This document shows, in pieces, positions 44,206 through 53,816 of a DNA stretch of 64,000 bases (positions are counted from its first letter, which is position 1; every line of letters begins with the position of its first letter). Location: NCBI GenBank assembly GCA_910588685.1, contig CAJUPX010000009.1:10938-74937 (forward strand). Reading direction: 5' to 3'. The notes beneath the pieces are model-generated. The model saw nothing but the letters and a program-made list of their open reading frames with translations, searched no databases and had not been told where the DNA came from. Source of the stretch: an uncultured Christensenellaceae bacterium. GTDB lineage: Bacteria > Bacillota > Clostridia > Christensenellales > Borkfalkiaceae. The position numbers were made by a program, and so were the translations under genes.

Positions 44206-44388
44206 ATGCACGAACAAAACAAGCCGCAAAAACCGCACAATAACCCGTACGGGCGCGAAATCCGTTGTCCGATACATAAACGATTGATCGGGCGTTACGA
44301 CGCCCGCCACGGCGTAACAAATACGACGTTTTTTTGCCCGCAATGCGGGAAAGAATACACGTTTACGATTGCCGCCGAAAAATTTTGA
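44206..44388 (+). CDS. Com-like zinc-ribbon protein
   Basis: 60 residues: EIRCPIHKRLIGRYDARHG followed by TTFFCPQCGKEYTF. The paired CP/CPxCG arrangement is that of Mu Com-type zinc fingers, which bind mRNA to activate translation of the mom modification gene, and of related small phage regulators. One ligand of the first pair is His. The target is unknown. Confidence 0.6.
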   Translation: MHEQNKPQKPHNNPYGREIRCPIHKRLIGRYDARHGVTNTTFFCPQCGKEYTFTIAAEKF

Positions 44389-44462
44389 CGTAAAAATCGG
44401 CGAAACGGTTGACATTGTACCCCGTTTTGAGTACAATAAAAGCAAATTAAATATTCGTATCG

Positions 44463-44568
44463 CCACCGCGTCGCGGTGTGTGCGTCGCAATTTTGATAAT
44501 TGCCGCCCCGTTTGGGCGTGTACGCCGTCGGTATTAGTGATTGTATCCACCGCGTCGCGGTGTGTGCG
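44463..44568. repeat. 22-bp direct repeat with internal palindrome
   Basis: CCACCGCGTCGCGGTG plus TGTGCG occurs at 44463-44484 and again at 44547-44568. Each copy contains the perfect inverted repeat CACCGCG-T-CGCGGTG. The copies lie in the 282-base gap between the terminase remnant region and portal; no gene is seen there. They could be operators or packaging-related sites. Confidence 0.6.
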
Positions 44569-44590
44569 CCACTTTTGAAACAACAAAAGC

Positions 44591-44643
44591 AAGTGCGCCG
44601 ATATTAACGAGTATTACTCTCGTTTCTATCGGCGCACTTTTTA
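44591..44643 (+). terminator. Strong terminator before the head operon
   Basis: 13-bp perfect stem AAGTGCGCCGATA / TATCGGCGCACTT (44591-44603 and 44627-44639), an inner AACGAG/CTCGTT hairpin, then TTTTTATTTT. It ends the accessory transcript before the portal gene. Confidence 0.8.
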
Positions 44644-44670
44644 TTTTCCGAAAAGGAGGTCAACGTCGAT

Positions 44671-45951
44671 TTGGGAACTACAAAAAACGCAATTCACAAT
44701 TTGCTCGGTTGGGATCGCGTGGGAAATAGACACAGTCAAATTGTAAACGCAAACAACGTATTATTTTCCTCGTTCGGTACGGAAATTACGGCGTCGGAAA
44801 TCGTTAAAACGGCAATCCACCGCGTCGCCGAGGAAATATCGAAATGCTCGTTAAAATCAGTCGTCGAAAAAAACGATCCGCGACGCGTTACGGTTTGCGA
44901 CGACAGTATAAACGCCGTATTTTCGGGGCGCGTAAACAAACTTTGCGGCTTGAAAGATTTTTTATATAAAATCGTTTACTTGCTACTCGTCAATCGGAAT
45001 TGTTTTATTTATTGGGCGTACGACGAAGTACCGATCAAAGGCACGGACAAAGTGCGCCGCGTTACGCGCGGATTTTACCCGATCGAAAACGCAAACGTCC
45101 GCCTCTATTACCTTGACGGGGAATTGCGGACGGAATTATCGACGACCGCGGGCGGCGGCATTGTGCTTGATTTGCCCTATTCGGATTTAATCCACATACG
45201 AAACGGATACGGCGCAAACGCTTTCCTCGGCGGAAACGCAAGCGGGCGCGCCGATTTCCGCGAAATCCTCGGCAATTTGCAAACGTTACACGTTATCAAA
45301 GAGGCGATCCCGAAATCGTTAGAGGCGTCGTTGTCGTTAAAAGGCGTATTGACGTTGAAAACCGTTGCGGACGCGGACAAACGCGAAGTAAAGCGCGAAA
45401 CGTTCGAGGATCACTTATTCAACAGCCGATACGGGATCGTTGCGACGGATTACGAGTCGGATTTTCAACCGATAAACATACAAACGCAAGATATACCGTC
45501 GAATGTTTTATCGTTTATCCGCGACGAGATTTTGTCGCCGTTCGGCGTTTCCTTGCCGATATACCTCGGCAAATATACCGACGAAGATTATACGGCGTTT
45601 TGGCAAACGGCATGCGAGGGGATAACGCTTGCGATAACGGACGCTTTCCGTATCGTGCTATTTACCCCGCATGAAATCAAATACGGACACAAAATAAAGT
45701 GTTATGACAAAATCGCGCAATCGCTTTCGTTTGCGCGCCGTCAAGAAATCGCCGAAATGACAAAAGAGGACGCGTTGTTATCGCGCGACGAACGCCGCGA
45801 ATTGTTGGGATACGACCCCGACGGACAGCCGACCCGCGTATCGTTAAACTATATCGACGTTGACCTCGCAAACAAATATCAATCCGCCGCAATACAGCAA
45901 GGCAAAAAACCGACGGCAAATCCCGCCGACAACAAGGAGGAAACCGAATAA
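44671..45951 (+). CDS. Phage portal protein, HK97 type
   Basis: Twelve copies form the ring through which DNA enters and leaves the head. 426 residues, TTG start after AAAGGAGGT. Family features: an N-terminal helical part (ASEIVKTAIHRVAEEIS), a long central wing, and the late SPFGVSLPIYLGKYTDEDYTAFWQTACEGI, equivalent to the conserved stem/crown region. The C-terminal 25 residues are polar and disordered-looking. First gene of the head operon; the next start overlaps its stop by one base. Confidence 0.92.
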   Translation: MGTTKNAIHNLLGWDRVGNRHSQIVNANNVLFSSFGTEITASEIVKTAIHRVAEEISKCSLKSVVEKNDPRRVTVCDDSINAVFSGRVNKLCGLKDFLYKIVYLLLVNRNCFIYWAYDEVPIKGTDKVRRVTRGFYPIENANVRLYYLDGELRTELSTTAGGGIVLDLPYSDLIHIRNGYGANAFLGGNASGRADFREILGNLQTLHVIKEAIPKSLEASLSLKGVLTLKTVADADKREVKRETFEDHLFNSRYGIVATDYESDFQPINIQTQDIPSNVLSFIRDEILSPFGVSLPIYLGKYTDEDYTAFWQTACEGITLAITDAFRIVLFTPHEIKYGHKIKCYDKIAQSLSFARRQEIAEMTKEDALLSRDERRELLGYDPDGQPTRVSLNYIDVDLANKYQSAAIQQGKKPTANPADNKEETE

Positions 45952-46643
45952 TGCCCGATACTTTAACCCGTACGATCGCGCCGATACTTATACGCCGCGC
46001 GACGCCCGACGGACAAACCGCACAAATCGAGCCGTTGAAAGGAATAATCGAGGGTCGCCCGATTGTTTATGAACAGCAAACCGCAATCGGCGATTACTTT
46101 TACGAGGAAATCGCCCGCGGCGCACTCGACGGCGCGGATTTGTCCGATATAAAATTCATGATTAACCATAACGACGGAATGATCCCGCTTGCTCGTCATA
46201 GGCGCGGCAAACGCTCGTCAATGGATATAGAAATCGACGCCGACGGTTTGAAAATAAAAACAACCCTCGACGTCGAAAACAACGCAACCGCCCGCGAATT
46301 ATGCTCGGCGGTTACGCGCGGCGATATTGAGGATATGTCGTTCGCGTTCGGTATCATGGTATCGGGCGAAGAATGGCGCGACCTCGACAAAGATATGCCG
46401 ACGCGTCGAATTACCAAAATATCAAGAGTTTGCGAAATATCCGCCGTAAACGACGGCGCGTATCCGCAAACCGAGATATGCGCCCGCTCCACTTCCCCGT
46501 TGGATAACGAAAAAAGCGCGTTGGACAACGCGCGGGCGGCGGCGTTGGATAACGCAAAGCGCGGACAAAACGACGGGTCGCAAGCGTCGTTGAAACTTGC
46601 GAAAGAAAAATTTTTATTTTTGGAGGGTATCAAAAACCTATGA
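45951..46643 (+). CDS. Prohead protease, HK97 family
   Basis: Serine protease (S78) that trims the capsid protein during head maturation. The catalytic His lies in INHNDGMIPLAR and the Ser in DMSFAFG, then a structured region up to ICARS; the last 50 residues are Ala/Asp-rich. 230 residues. It overlaps portal by one base and capsid by four. Confidence 0.92.
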   Translation: MPDTLTRTIAPILIRRATPDGQTAQIEPLKGIIEGRPIVYEQQTAIGDYFYEEIARGALDGADLSDIKFMINHNDGMIPLARHRRGKRSSMDIEIDADGLKIKTTLDVENNATARELCSAVTRGDIEDMSFAFGIMVSGEEWRDLDKDMPTRRITKISRVCEISAVNDGAYPQTEICARSTSPLDNEKSALDNARAAALDNAKRGQNDGSQASLKLAKEKFLFLEGIKNL

Positions 46644-47929
46644 AAGAGAAACTCAAAAACTTGCAAGAACGCCGCGCCGCATGTTTGGCGGAGATCGACA
46701 AACCCGAAACGGACGAAAAGCGTTTTGCCGAACTTCGCGGCGAAATCGCAAAGATCGACTTTTCGATCGAAGAAACGAAACGCGCAATCGCGGACGAAGA
46801 ACACGAAGAAGAACTCCGCGCGGCGAGAACGCCGAACGGGTCGCCCGAAACGGACGCCGAAAAGCGCGGGAAAGAGATCACGATTTTTAACGGCGTAAGC
46901 GTCGGCGATACCGCCGAACTTTCCAAACCCGACACGTTGCGTTTTGCAAAATCGGCACTCGGAAAACAAGTGCGCTCGAAGTTGCAAAACGTCAAAATCG
47001 ACCTCACGAAGAACGAAAAACGCGCGCTCGGTGTTGCGATCACGACGTCGGCGACGGAATACAAAGCACCCACGGAGGGCGCGGACGGCGTCAATAACGG
47101 CGGTATTTTTATCCCGCAAAACGTCCTCTATGACCTTTTGGAAATGGACGCGCCCGACAGTCCTTTCCTCCGCGACGTCGGCGCAACGTATATCAAAGGC
47201 GCGTTGATTTTCCCGTACGTCGCCGAGGCAAACAACGGAACGTCGCGCGGCAAAAAGGAAGCGGAAAAATCCGACGACCGCTCTATCAAGTGGGATAAAT
47301 TGTCGCTTGCACAAGGCAATTACCCGCTTACGATCGAGGTAACAATGGAAATTCTCGCAATGACCGACGAGGAATTTGCGGAATACCTCCTCGCCGATTT
47401 GGGTAACGAAGTCAATTTGTTGCTCGGCGACGAGGTGTTGTACGGAACGGGCAAGGACGATCGTATCGAGGGCGTTACCGTCGGCGCAATCAAAGGCGAC
47501 GCATACGCCGCGGGCAGCGCGGCTCTCGCTATCAAAGCGGGTTTGCTTGCGCTTTCTAAACGCGCAAGAAAGGGCGCGAAAATCTATGTTTCCCGCTCCC
47601 TTTCGCTTGACCTCGCTTTCGAGAAAGACGAAAACGGGCGTTATATTTTCCCGATTTACAACAACGACGGGATTACGTCGATTGCGACTATTCCGACCGA
47701 AGTTGAGGAGGGTTTGAACGACGGCGATTTCATTATCGGCAACGCGAAAAACTACAAACTCAACTTTACGAAACCGACGGAAATTTACGCCGAGGTACAC
47801 GGCAAAACGCGCGTTATCGAATACACCGCCCACCTCATGGTTGCGGGCAAAGCCGCGCCGAAAAAGTTTTATTACGGCAAGCAGTCGGCAACCACTCCCG
47901 CGAAACCCGACGAGGGCGGTAACGGCTAA
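46640..47929 (+). CDS. Major capsid protein, HK97 fold
   Basis: 429 residues. The N-terminal 100 residues are a charged coiled-coil delta domain (LKNLQERRAACLAEIDKPE) that is normally cleaved by the protease just upstream. The mature part begins near FAKSALGKQVRS and carries family features ITTSATEYKAP, VTMEILAMTDEEFAEYLLADLGNEVN and LGDEVLYGTGKDDRIEGV. A large minus-strand open frame opposite it is a composition shadow. Confidence 0.93.
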   Translation: MKEKLKNLQERRAACLAEIDKPETDEKRFAELRGEIAKIDFSIEETKRAIADEEHEEELRAARTPNGSPETDAEKRGKEITIFNGVSVGDTAELSKPDTLRFAKSALGKQVRSKLQNVKIDLTKNEKRALGVAITTSATEYKAPTEGADGVNNGGIFIPQNVLYDLLEMDAPDSPFLRDVGATYIKGALIFPYVAEANNGTSRGKKEAEKSDDRSIKWDKLSLAQGNYPLTIEVTMEILAMTDEEFAEYLLADLGNEVNLLLGDEVLYGTGKDDRIEGVTVGAIKGDAYAAGSAALAIKAGLLALSKRARKGAKIYVSRSLSLDLAFEKDENGRYIFPIYNNDGITSIATIPTEVEEGLNDGDFIIGNAKNYKLNFTKPTEIYAEVHGKTRVIEYTAHLMVAGKAAPKKFYYGKQSATTPAKPDEGGNG

Positions 47930-48001
47930 TTAACAACGGTTTTGATTGCGGGTTGCGGTCGAAAACCGACGCGCAACGGCGAACGTTAAAGGAGGTCAAC
48001 C

Positions 48002-48265
48002 GTGCAAAACGAAGTTGATAAAATTCTCTATAAAATGGGTTACTTCGGTTGCGACCTGCAAAAAAAACAAGAAGTACAAGACTCTATCGCCGCGGCGACC
48101 GAGTTTATGCGCGATAGCGGCGTACCCGACGACAAGTTGAGTTGCGCCCGCGCGTACTCGGTAAAAGCGTTGTGGGCGGACGGCGTTGATAAAGGCATAC
48201 CGATTAAAGAACTTATCGCGCCCGACGGAATGATCGTTGCGCTTATCGCGCAAATGCGGGATTGA
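48002..48265 (+). CDS. Head-tail connector, gp6-like
   Basis: 87 residues, GTG start after AAAGGAGGTCAACC. Helical (QEVQDSIAAATEFMRDSGV, then SCARAYSVKALWADGVDKG), the pattern and position of HK97 gp6-type adaptor proteins that sit under the portal. Identification is by size, helical content and gene order. Confidence 0.7.
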   Translation: MQNEVDKILYKMGYFGCDLQKKQEVQDSIAAATEFMRDSGVPDDKLSCARAYSVKALWADGVDKGIPIKELIAPDGMIVALIAQMRD

Positions 48266-48267
48266 CT

Positions 48268-48678
48268 ATGTCGGATCAAAGAATAAAAACAAAACGTACG
48301 CTCGTAAAATTCGGCGTACAAAAGACAACGCAAATCGCGGGCAAAGGCGCGTCCACGTCATGGGAAATTATCAAAGTACCGATCGGCACGGACGACAACG
48401 GCGACCCGATAATGTCGGATTGTTTTTATTGCGAGTGGGTCGGCAGTTACGGGGCGGCGGCTATTCAACAGCAAGCCGACGGCGTAAAGCGATCCGCCCG
48501 CGTACGCTTACCGTACGTCAAGGCGGTTTACGACGCATTGATAACGAAAGGCACCCGCATATACCTTTACGGCAAAACGGACGCGGCGCATACGTTCGTA
48601 CTTGCGTCGGACGCGGACGACTACCTCGAACAACATAAATTTATCGAGTTTCAAGTCAAGCATTACGGAGGGAAATAA
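48268..48678 (+). CDS. Head closure / stopper-like protein
   Basis: 136 residues from the ATG at 48268; the TTG at 48262 overlapping the previous stop is an alternative. A beta-barrel-like middle (VRLPYVKAVYDALITKGTR, then YLEQHKFIEFQVKHYG) fits SPP1 gp16-type head closure proteins. The assignment comes from gene order between adaptor and tail completion genes. Confidence 0.6.
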   Translation: MSDQRIKTKRTLVKFGVQKTTQIAGKGASTSWEIIKVPIGTDDNGDPIMSDCFYCEWVGSYGAAAIQQQADGVKRSARVRLPYVKAVYDALITKGTRIYLYGKTDAAHTFVLASDADDYLEQHKFIEFQVKHYGGK

Positions 48679-49091
48679 TGGACGTAAACGAAATCGTACA
48701 AGAAATCCTCGACCGTGTGTTGTTGCCGTTCGGCGTGGTATCCCACGATACGCGCCACGTCAAGATCGACAATATCGACGGTAGCGACGTACCCGTCAAT
48801 CATGACGAATACGTCGTTTACCGCGTTTTGTCAAATCGCCCGCGCGGATACGGCGACGGCGCGCAAACCCTTTCCCGCGTGTACGTGGACGTAAATTATT
48901 ACTACACATACGAAAAGACGGACGCGCGCGTCAAAGCCGTTAAAAGCCGCTTGCAAGCCGTCAAACGCGAAATTTTACGCGACGCGCATTTTCGCATTGC
49001 AAACGATATAACCGATACGCCCGACGTTGATAATCCGTACCGCGGATTGAACGTCGAATTTGCATATATCGGGAGTGTTGACAATGGGTAA
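48678..49091 (+). CDS. Tail terminator / completion-like protein
   Basis: 137 residues. NHDEYVVYRVLSNRPRGYGDGAQTLSRVYVDVNYYYTYE has the alternating strand pattern of phage minor head-tail joining or tail terminator proteins. A direct match cannot be made by eye. Overlaps of one base with the previous gene and eight with the next. Confidence 0.55.
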   Translation: MDVNEIVQEILDRVLLPFGVVSHDTRHVKIDNIDGSDVPVNHDEYVVYRVLSNRPRGYGDGAQTLSRVYVDVNYYYTYEKTDARVKAVKSRLQAVKREILRDAHFRIANDITDTPDVDNPYRGLNVEFAYIGSVDNG

Positions 49092-49476
49092 AGGTATCAC
49101 GACAAGCCGTTTGCCGCTCGATAAACTCCCCGACGCCCTATCCGAAATATTGACGGACGCCGTACGCGCAAATTTCGACGCACGGCAAGAGGCAATACAA
49201 GCGGGCGCGGAAGTTTTCAAATCGGCGGTCGAACAAGCGACGCCGAAAGACACGGGCGGCATGGCGGAGTCGTGGGAAATCAAAACAAAATACAAAGATC
49301 GCCGTTATGTCGGAAATACAAAAACCGTCAGCGGCGGCGGGAAAGAAAATATCCCGCTTTCAAACGTGTTGGAGTATTCCGACAATCCGCATAACGGATT
49401 TATTCGTCAATGTTTCGACGCCACGGAGTCGCAAATATTCGACGCAATCAAAAAATCACTTCAAAATCGGAGGTAA
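49084..49476 (+). CDS. HK97 gp10-like neck/tail protein
   Basis: 130 residues from the ATG at 49084. KSAVEQATPKDTGGMAESWEIK is the diagnostic piece of HK97 gp10-type (DUF64) putative tail component proteins, followed by a strand-rich half and NPHNGFIRQCFDATESQ. It acts at the head-tail joint. Confidence 0.8.
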   Translation: MGKGITTSRLPLDKLPDALSEILTDAVRANFDARQEAIQAGAEVFKSAVEQATPKDTGGMAESWEIKTKYKDRRYVGNTKTVSGGGKENIPLSNVLEYSDNPHNGFIRQCFDATESQIFDAIKKSLQNRR

Positions 49477-49482
49477 AAAACA

Positions 49483-50139
49483 ATGACACAAGCAAAGGCG
49501 GCGGCAACGCCCGCAAAAAATTTGATCCGTTTCAATATTCAAAACATGAAATACGCTTTCCCCACCGCGGACGGCGAATTTTCGGCTTTTGAGTCGTTGG
49601 GAACGGCAAAGAAACTCGCGCTCGAAGTGGACGCGTCCGACAAACAAATCTACGGCGACGGCGAATGTATTATTTACTACAACAACGAAAAAGGCAAGAC
49701 GGGAACGGCGACCCTCAATATGATTTGCGACGCGTACGAAATCGCATGCGGGCGCAAAATGAAATTGGCGGTCGGACTTGCCGATATTAAGCCGACGAAA
49801 AACGTATCGCATGTTATCTATTACGAAATTTGCGAAATGAACGGCGACAACGAAATTACCGTCGCAAAAGGTATGTTATTCGGCGTCAAATCGACGCGCC
49901 CCTCGGAAAGTTACGATCAAACGACCGACGATATTAACGAGTCGTCGTTCGATTTGCCGCTTATTATCAAAGGCACTCCCCTTTTGGACACCGACGGTAG
50001 CGAATACAAGGACGCGAAAGGTAACAAAATTACCGTTTGGAACGTACTCGTTACGCCCGATATGGCGGGTTACGAAACTTTCGGCGATAAAGTCGAACTC
50101 CCGAAAAAGGGAACGGACGCGGAAATACCCGCGGAATAA
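49483..50139 (+). CDS. Major tail tube protein
   Basis: 218 residues, resembling the phi13-type major tail proteins: NIQNMKYAFPTADGEFSAFESLG opening, GDGECIIYYNNEKGKTGTATL and a final VTPDMAGYETFGDKVELP. It polymerises around the tape measure to make the siphovirus tail. Strong ribosome site (GGAGGTAAAAAACA). Confidence 0.85.
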   Translation: MTQAKAAATPAKNLIRFNIQNMKYAFPTADGEFSAFESLGTAKKLALEVDASDKQIYGDGECIIYYNNEKGKTGTATLNMICDAYEIACGRKMKLAVGLADIKPTKNVSHVIYYEICEMNGDNEITVAKGMLFGVKSTRPSESYDQTTDDINESSFDLPLIIKGTPLLDTDGSEYKDAKGNKITVWNVLVTPDMAGYETFGDKVELPKKGTDAEIPAE

Positions 50140-50154
50140 TCGGAGGGCAATATC

Positions 50155-50547
50155 ATGATTAAAACAAAAATTCCCGTACAAGACAAAGAAATCAACGCGG
50201 AAAATAAACTCGTTGTCGACGAACGCGAAATCGAAGTGAAAATCGACACGTCGTTATTTGCCGAGGAACGTTGGGAACAAAACTTCCCCCACAATGCAAA
50301 AAACGAAACCCTTTTTGCGTACGTCGAGCGTATCAAAACCGCGGGGCTTATGGAAAGCAAAGCGCAAATCCTTTCCAACCTCAAAGCGTTGTATTGTTTT
50401 ATGGAAAGCGACGCGATCCCCGATTTCAAATCGTTTTTGCAAATGTTTGACCTTGCCGACGCCGAGTATTTGACGCGCCTTGTCGATAAAATCAAATTCG
50501 TTTTTGAAATCGCGTTGTCAACGGCAACGGCAAACGCAAAAAACTAA
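50155..50547 (+). CDS. Tail assembly chaperone G
   Basis: 130 residues. Like lambda gpG, it lies between tail tube and tape measure genes, is helical, and ends at a slippery site. It coats the tape measure during tail assembly. The last codons, GCA AAA AAC TAA, contain the heptamer A AAA AAC (50538-50544) in the correct phase, so a -1 shift extends the protein into the next frame. Confidence 0.85.
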   Translation: MIKTKIPVQDKEINAENKLVVDEREIEVKIDTSLFAEERWEQNFPHNAKNETLFAYVERIKTAGLMESKAQILSNLKALYCFMESDAIPDFKSFLQMFDLADAEYLTRLVDKIKFVFEIALSTATANAKN

Positions 50548-50864
50548 TCGCGCACGGTCAAGAATTTGAGCGGTTGTTGGCAATCTATAAAAGACTCGAC
50601 CCCGCCCCCGCCGACAACACGGCGGCAAAATTGACCGTGCCGCGATATATCGCAATCGCGCAAAAATGCGTCGAACTCAAAATCCCCGACGTGTTTATTA
50701 CGCGGTCGCACTTTAACGACCTTTACGTGCTTATCATGTCGATTGATATTGCGAATTTGAAACACGCAATACGGCAAATACGCAAAATGCGGTCGAAACA
50801 AAAAAATCAAAACGTCCGCGACGTTTCGGCGGCGGACGCAATCAAAATTCTTAAAGGAGGCTAA
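50155..50864 (+). CDS. Tail assembly chaperone GT (frameshift product)
   Basis: A -1 slip on A AAA AAC at 50538-50544 bypasses the TAA at 50545 and continues as KLIAHGQEFERLLAIYKRL to the stop at 50864. The downstream frame alone (from about 50574) has no ribosome site, which supports frameshift-only expression of the T part. Its product joins the tape measure to tail tube subunits. Overlaps the G entry by design. Confidence 0.85.
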
Positions 50865-50867
50865 CAC

Positions 50868-52949
50868 ATGGCGAACACCATACGCGGATTAACCGTTGAA
50901 ATAAGCGCGGACGCGTCGAGTTTCAATAAAGAAATGTCGCAAATGCGGAAAGCGGCGCAGTCGTTGCAATCCGAATTAAACGCCTTGCAAAAAAGCCTCG
51001 ATTTGGAATTTGACGCAAGCAAACTCGCGCGGGCGCAAAAGGTCGCGCAAGACGCGATCGACCAAACGGCGGCAAATGCGGACGTATTGCGCCGCCGTTT
51101 GTCGTATTTGGAAGAAAGCGGGAACGTCAACACCGATCAATACCGCAAATTACAAACCGAACTCGCGCAAACCGAATTGAAAGGACAGCAGTTGCAAAAG
51201 CAACTCGAAAAATTAAACACGTTAAAGTTTGATAAACTGTCCTCGCAAATTACGGGCGTCGGCGACAAGATTACGGGCGCAGGGCGCGCCCTTGCGCCCT
51301 TTTCGGCGGCGGCGGGCGGCGCGGTTACGGCGGCGGGCGCGCTCGGCGTTAAAGCCGCGGCAACGGGCGCGCAAATCGACGATCTATCTTTGCGCCTCGG
51401 CATATCCGCCGAAAAAGTACAAGAATATCAATACGTTACGGCGCAATGCGGCGTCGAATGGGGCGTCTTTGAAAAAGCACTCATTAAGGCGCGCGCCGCG
51501 ATTGTCGATCTTTCCGCGGGTACGATCAACAACGCGTCAAAGGCGTTGCAATCGCTCGGATTGCGTATAGAAGATTTCGACAGCAAAGAGGCAATGTTTG
51601 ACGGCATTATCGACGCCCTCGCGGGCATGGAAGATAAAACGTTGCAAACGGCGTATGCAAACGAAATTTTCGGCGACAAAATCGCAAATCAAATGTTGCC
51701 GTTTTTGAACGCGGGCGCGGACGCAATCAATCAATTTAAGTCGGAATTTGCAACAATCGCCCCTCTTACGAACGAGCAAGTATCCGCCCTCGCCACGCTT
51801 GACGACACGTTGTTTTTGGTTAAAGAGTCGATCAAAAATGCTGCGTTACAACTCGGGGCGTCGTTTGCCCCGCTTATCAAAAATATTGCGGACTCGATAC
51901 AAAATAACCTCGTGCCGAAATTACAAAAGTTGGCGGCGTGGTTTAATTCGTTGTCGCTTTCGCAACAACAATTCGCATTAAAAGCGTTACTCGTCGTCGC
52001 CGCGCTTGCCCCGCTTACAATGGGCGTCGGTAAACTCGTCGGCGCGATCGGAAATATCGTAAAAATCATACCGTCATTACAAGCGGGATTGTCGGCACTT
52101 GCGGCAAACCCGATCGTGCTTATAATCGCCGCGGTCGCCGCGATTTTGATAATCCTTTATACGCAATGCGAGGCGTTTCGGGAGTCGATAAATAATCTAA
52201 TATCAATGATCGGCGGCGCGTTGCAACCCGTCCTCGACGTCGTCATGGGTCTTTTACAATCCATTATGGATTTGTTATCCCCTATCCTCGAAATTATCGG
52301 CGGAATATTGGCAACGGTTATCAACCTCGTTATATCAGCGTTGCAACCGTTTTTCGATATGTTGACAATGATTTTTAATCTATTGACGCCCCTTTTGCAA
52401 GTGGCGTTGATCCCGTTAAAAATCGTATTGACGGCGTTACAAGTGCCGTTGCAAATCCTCGGACAGTTGCTCGGTTGGCTTGCCCCGCTTTTTCAAATTT
52501 TCGGAAATATCGTATCAAAGATTTTCGGCGGCGTGGTAAAGATAATCAATATCGTTTTGGGCGTTATCGAGGACGCCGTAAACTTCGTTATCGGAATAAT
52601 AAACGGCTTGATCGACGGCGTAAACGCCGCCCTCGGTTGGCTTGGCGTACATATCGACCGTATCGCCGACGTCAAATTGCGAATTGATACGTCGGAAATC
52701 GAAAGCATGGACGACGTCAACGCGATTATTGACTCCACCCCTCCCGATACGTCGGGCGCGGGTACGGGCGGCGGCACGGTGTACGACGGCGGCGGCACGA
52801 CGGGATCGTACGGCGACGTTTACAATTACGACAACAGCACGACGAACAAGACGCAAAATATAACCGTCAAAATCGAAAATTACGCCGCGGAGGTCGATAC
52901 CGACGAACTCGTGCGGAAACTCAATGTAAAACTTGCGGAGGCTATGTGA
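50868..52949 (+). CDS. Tape measure protein
   Basis: 693 residues, short for the family, so a short siphovirus tail is expected. N-terminal TMP domain with coiled coil (residues 10-125; SFNKEMSQMRKAAQSLQSEL). A Gly/Ala-rich stretch (AAAGGAVTAAGALGVKAAATG), hydrophobic segments in the middle (IVLIIAAVAAILIILY; repeated VMGLLQSIMDLLSPIL-like) and a Gly-rich C-terminus follow. It sets tail length and is ejected on infection. Confidence 0.92.
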   Translation: MANTIRGLTVEISADASSFNKEMSQMRKAAQSLQSELNALQKSLDLEFDASKLARAQKVAQDAIDQTAANADVLRRRLSYLEESGNVNTDQYRKLQTELAQTELKGQQLQKQLEKLNTLKFDKLSSQITGVGDKITGAGRALAPFSAAAGGAVTAAGALGVKAAATGAQIDDLSLRLGISAEKVQEYQYVTAQCGVEWGVFEKALIKARAAIVDLSAGTINNASKALQSLGLRIEDFDSKEAMFDGIIDALAGMEDKTLQTAYANEIFGDKIANQMLPFLNAGADAINQFKSEFATIAPLTNEQVSALATLDDTLFLVKESIKNAALQLGASFAPLIKNIADSIQNNLVPKLQKLAAWFNSLSLSQQQFALKALLVVAALAPLTMGVGKLVGAIGNIVKIIPSLQAGLSALAANPIVLIIAAVAAILIILYTQCEAFRESINNLISMIGGALQPVLDVVMGLLQSIMDLLSPILEIIGGILATVINLVISALQPFFDMLTMIFNLLTPLLQVALIPLKIVLTALQVPLQILGQLLGWLAPLFQIFGNIVSKIFGGVVKIINIVLGVIEDAVNFVIGIINGLIDGVNAALGWLGVHIDRIADVKLRIDTSEIESMDDVNAIIDSTPPDTSGAGTGGGTVYDGGGTTGSYGDVYNYDNSTTNKTQNITVKIENYAAEVDTDELVRKLNVKLAEAM

Positions 52950-52951
52950 TT

Positions 52952-53803
52952 ATGCGTCGATTTATTTTGCACACTTACGACAAATCGAAATCGTTTGATC
53001 TAAACGGCGAAAACGCCCTCGCAACCGAGCCGTCGGGTTTGGGCAATACCTTTTCGTTGAACTACAAGGAAAGCGAAAAGGGAAAGCATTTAACGAACGT
53101 TACGCCCGAATTTGAGCCGATTAAACTTTCGATTTATTTCAACATGGACGGGTCGAACGGATACGGCAATTACAAAAGTTTACTTTTGTTTTTGGCGGCA
53201 TGCGGCACGTCGCCGTTTCTTTTCGAGTACAACGACGGCGTAACGGATAAATATTGCGACGTCGTTTTGCAATCCGCGCCGAAATCGGAAATCAACGAGG
53301 ACGGTTTGTTTGTCGAAGATTTCACGTTTGAACGTCAAACGTTTTGGTACGAGCGCGTCGAGGAGTCTTTCGCATTAAAGACAACCCGCGCCGAGGAAAC
53401 GAAATTTCCCCTCCGCTTTCCGTTCGGGTTTGCGGGGTTTGTATTCAAATCGAAATACAAGGTATCGAACACGTTTTTTATGGACGCGCCGATTACGGTT
53501 AGAATTTCGGGCGATATTGCGGAAAATATCCGTCTTTTCATTATGACGCTCGACGACAAAATCGTATCGGAAATTGCGCTCTCGACAAACAATGCCGAGG
53601 GTACGGAAATTTTGATCGAGCCGACGAACAAAAAAATAATTGTTTCGGACGCGTCGGGCGAACATAACGGATACGGATTGACCGATAAAACAAAGCAATC
53701 GTTTTTGTACTTGCCGCAAGGCGAGTATTATATCGGGTCGAACATGACAGCCGACGACGACGGCGCGATCGAAATGTCAATCAAACGGTATCTATTCGAT
53801 TAA
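52952..53803 (+). CDS. Distal tail protein (Dit)
   Basis: 283 residues from the ATG at 52952, with a GTG at 52946 as alternative. Features of phage Dit/tail component proteins: an N-terminal domain with GLGNTFSLNYKESEKGKHL and then FNMDGSNGYGNYKSLLLFLA; the second half is a galectin-like beta domain. It forms the hub joining tail tube to the tail tip proteins. Confidence 0.85.
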   Translation: MRRFILHTYDKSKSFDLNGENALATEPSGLGNTFSLNYKESEKGKHLTNVTPEFEPIKLSIYFNMDGSNGYGNYKSLLLFLAACGTSPFLFEYNDGVTDKYCDVVLQSAPKSEINEDGLFVEDFTFERQTFWYERVEESFALKTTRAEETKFPLRFPFGFAGFVFKSKYKVSNTFFMDAPITVRISGDIAENIRLFIMTLDDKIVSEIALSTNNAEGTEILIEPTNKKIIVSDASGEHNGYGLTDKTKQSFLYLPQGEYYIGSNMTADDDGAIEMSIKRYLFD

Positions 53804-53816
53804 GGAGGCGGCGGGC

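Noticed and set aside
46196..47833. 545-residue open frame on the minus strand opposite the capsid genes
   Set aside because: A mirror of the strongly biased + strand codons. Its sequence is Arg/Phe/Val-rich without family motifs, and it covers the protease and capsid genes completely.
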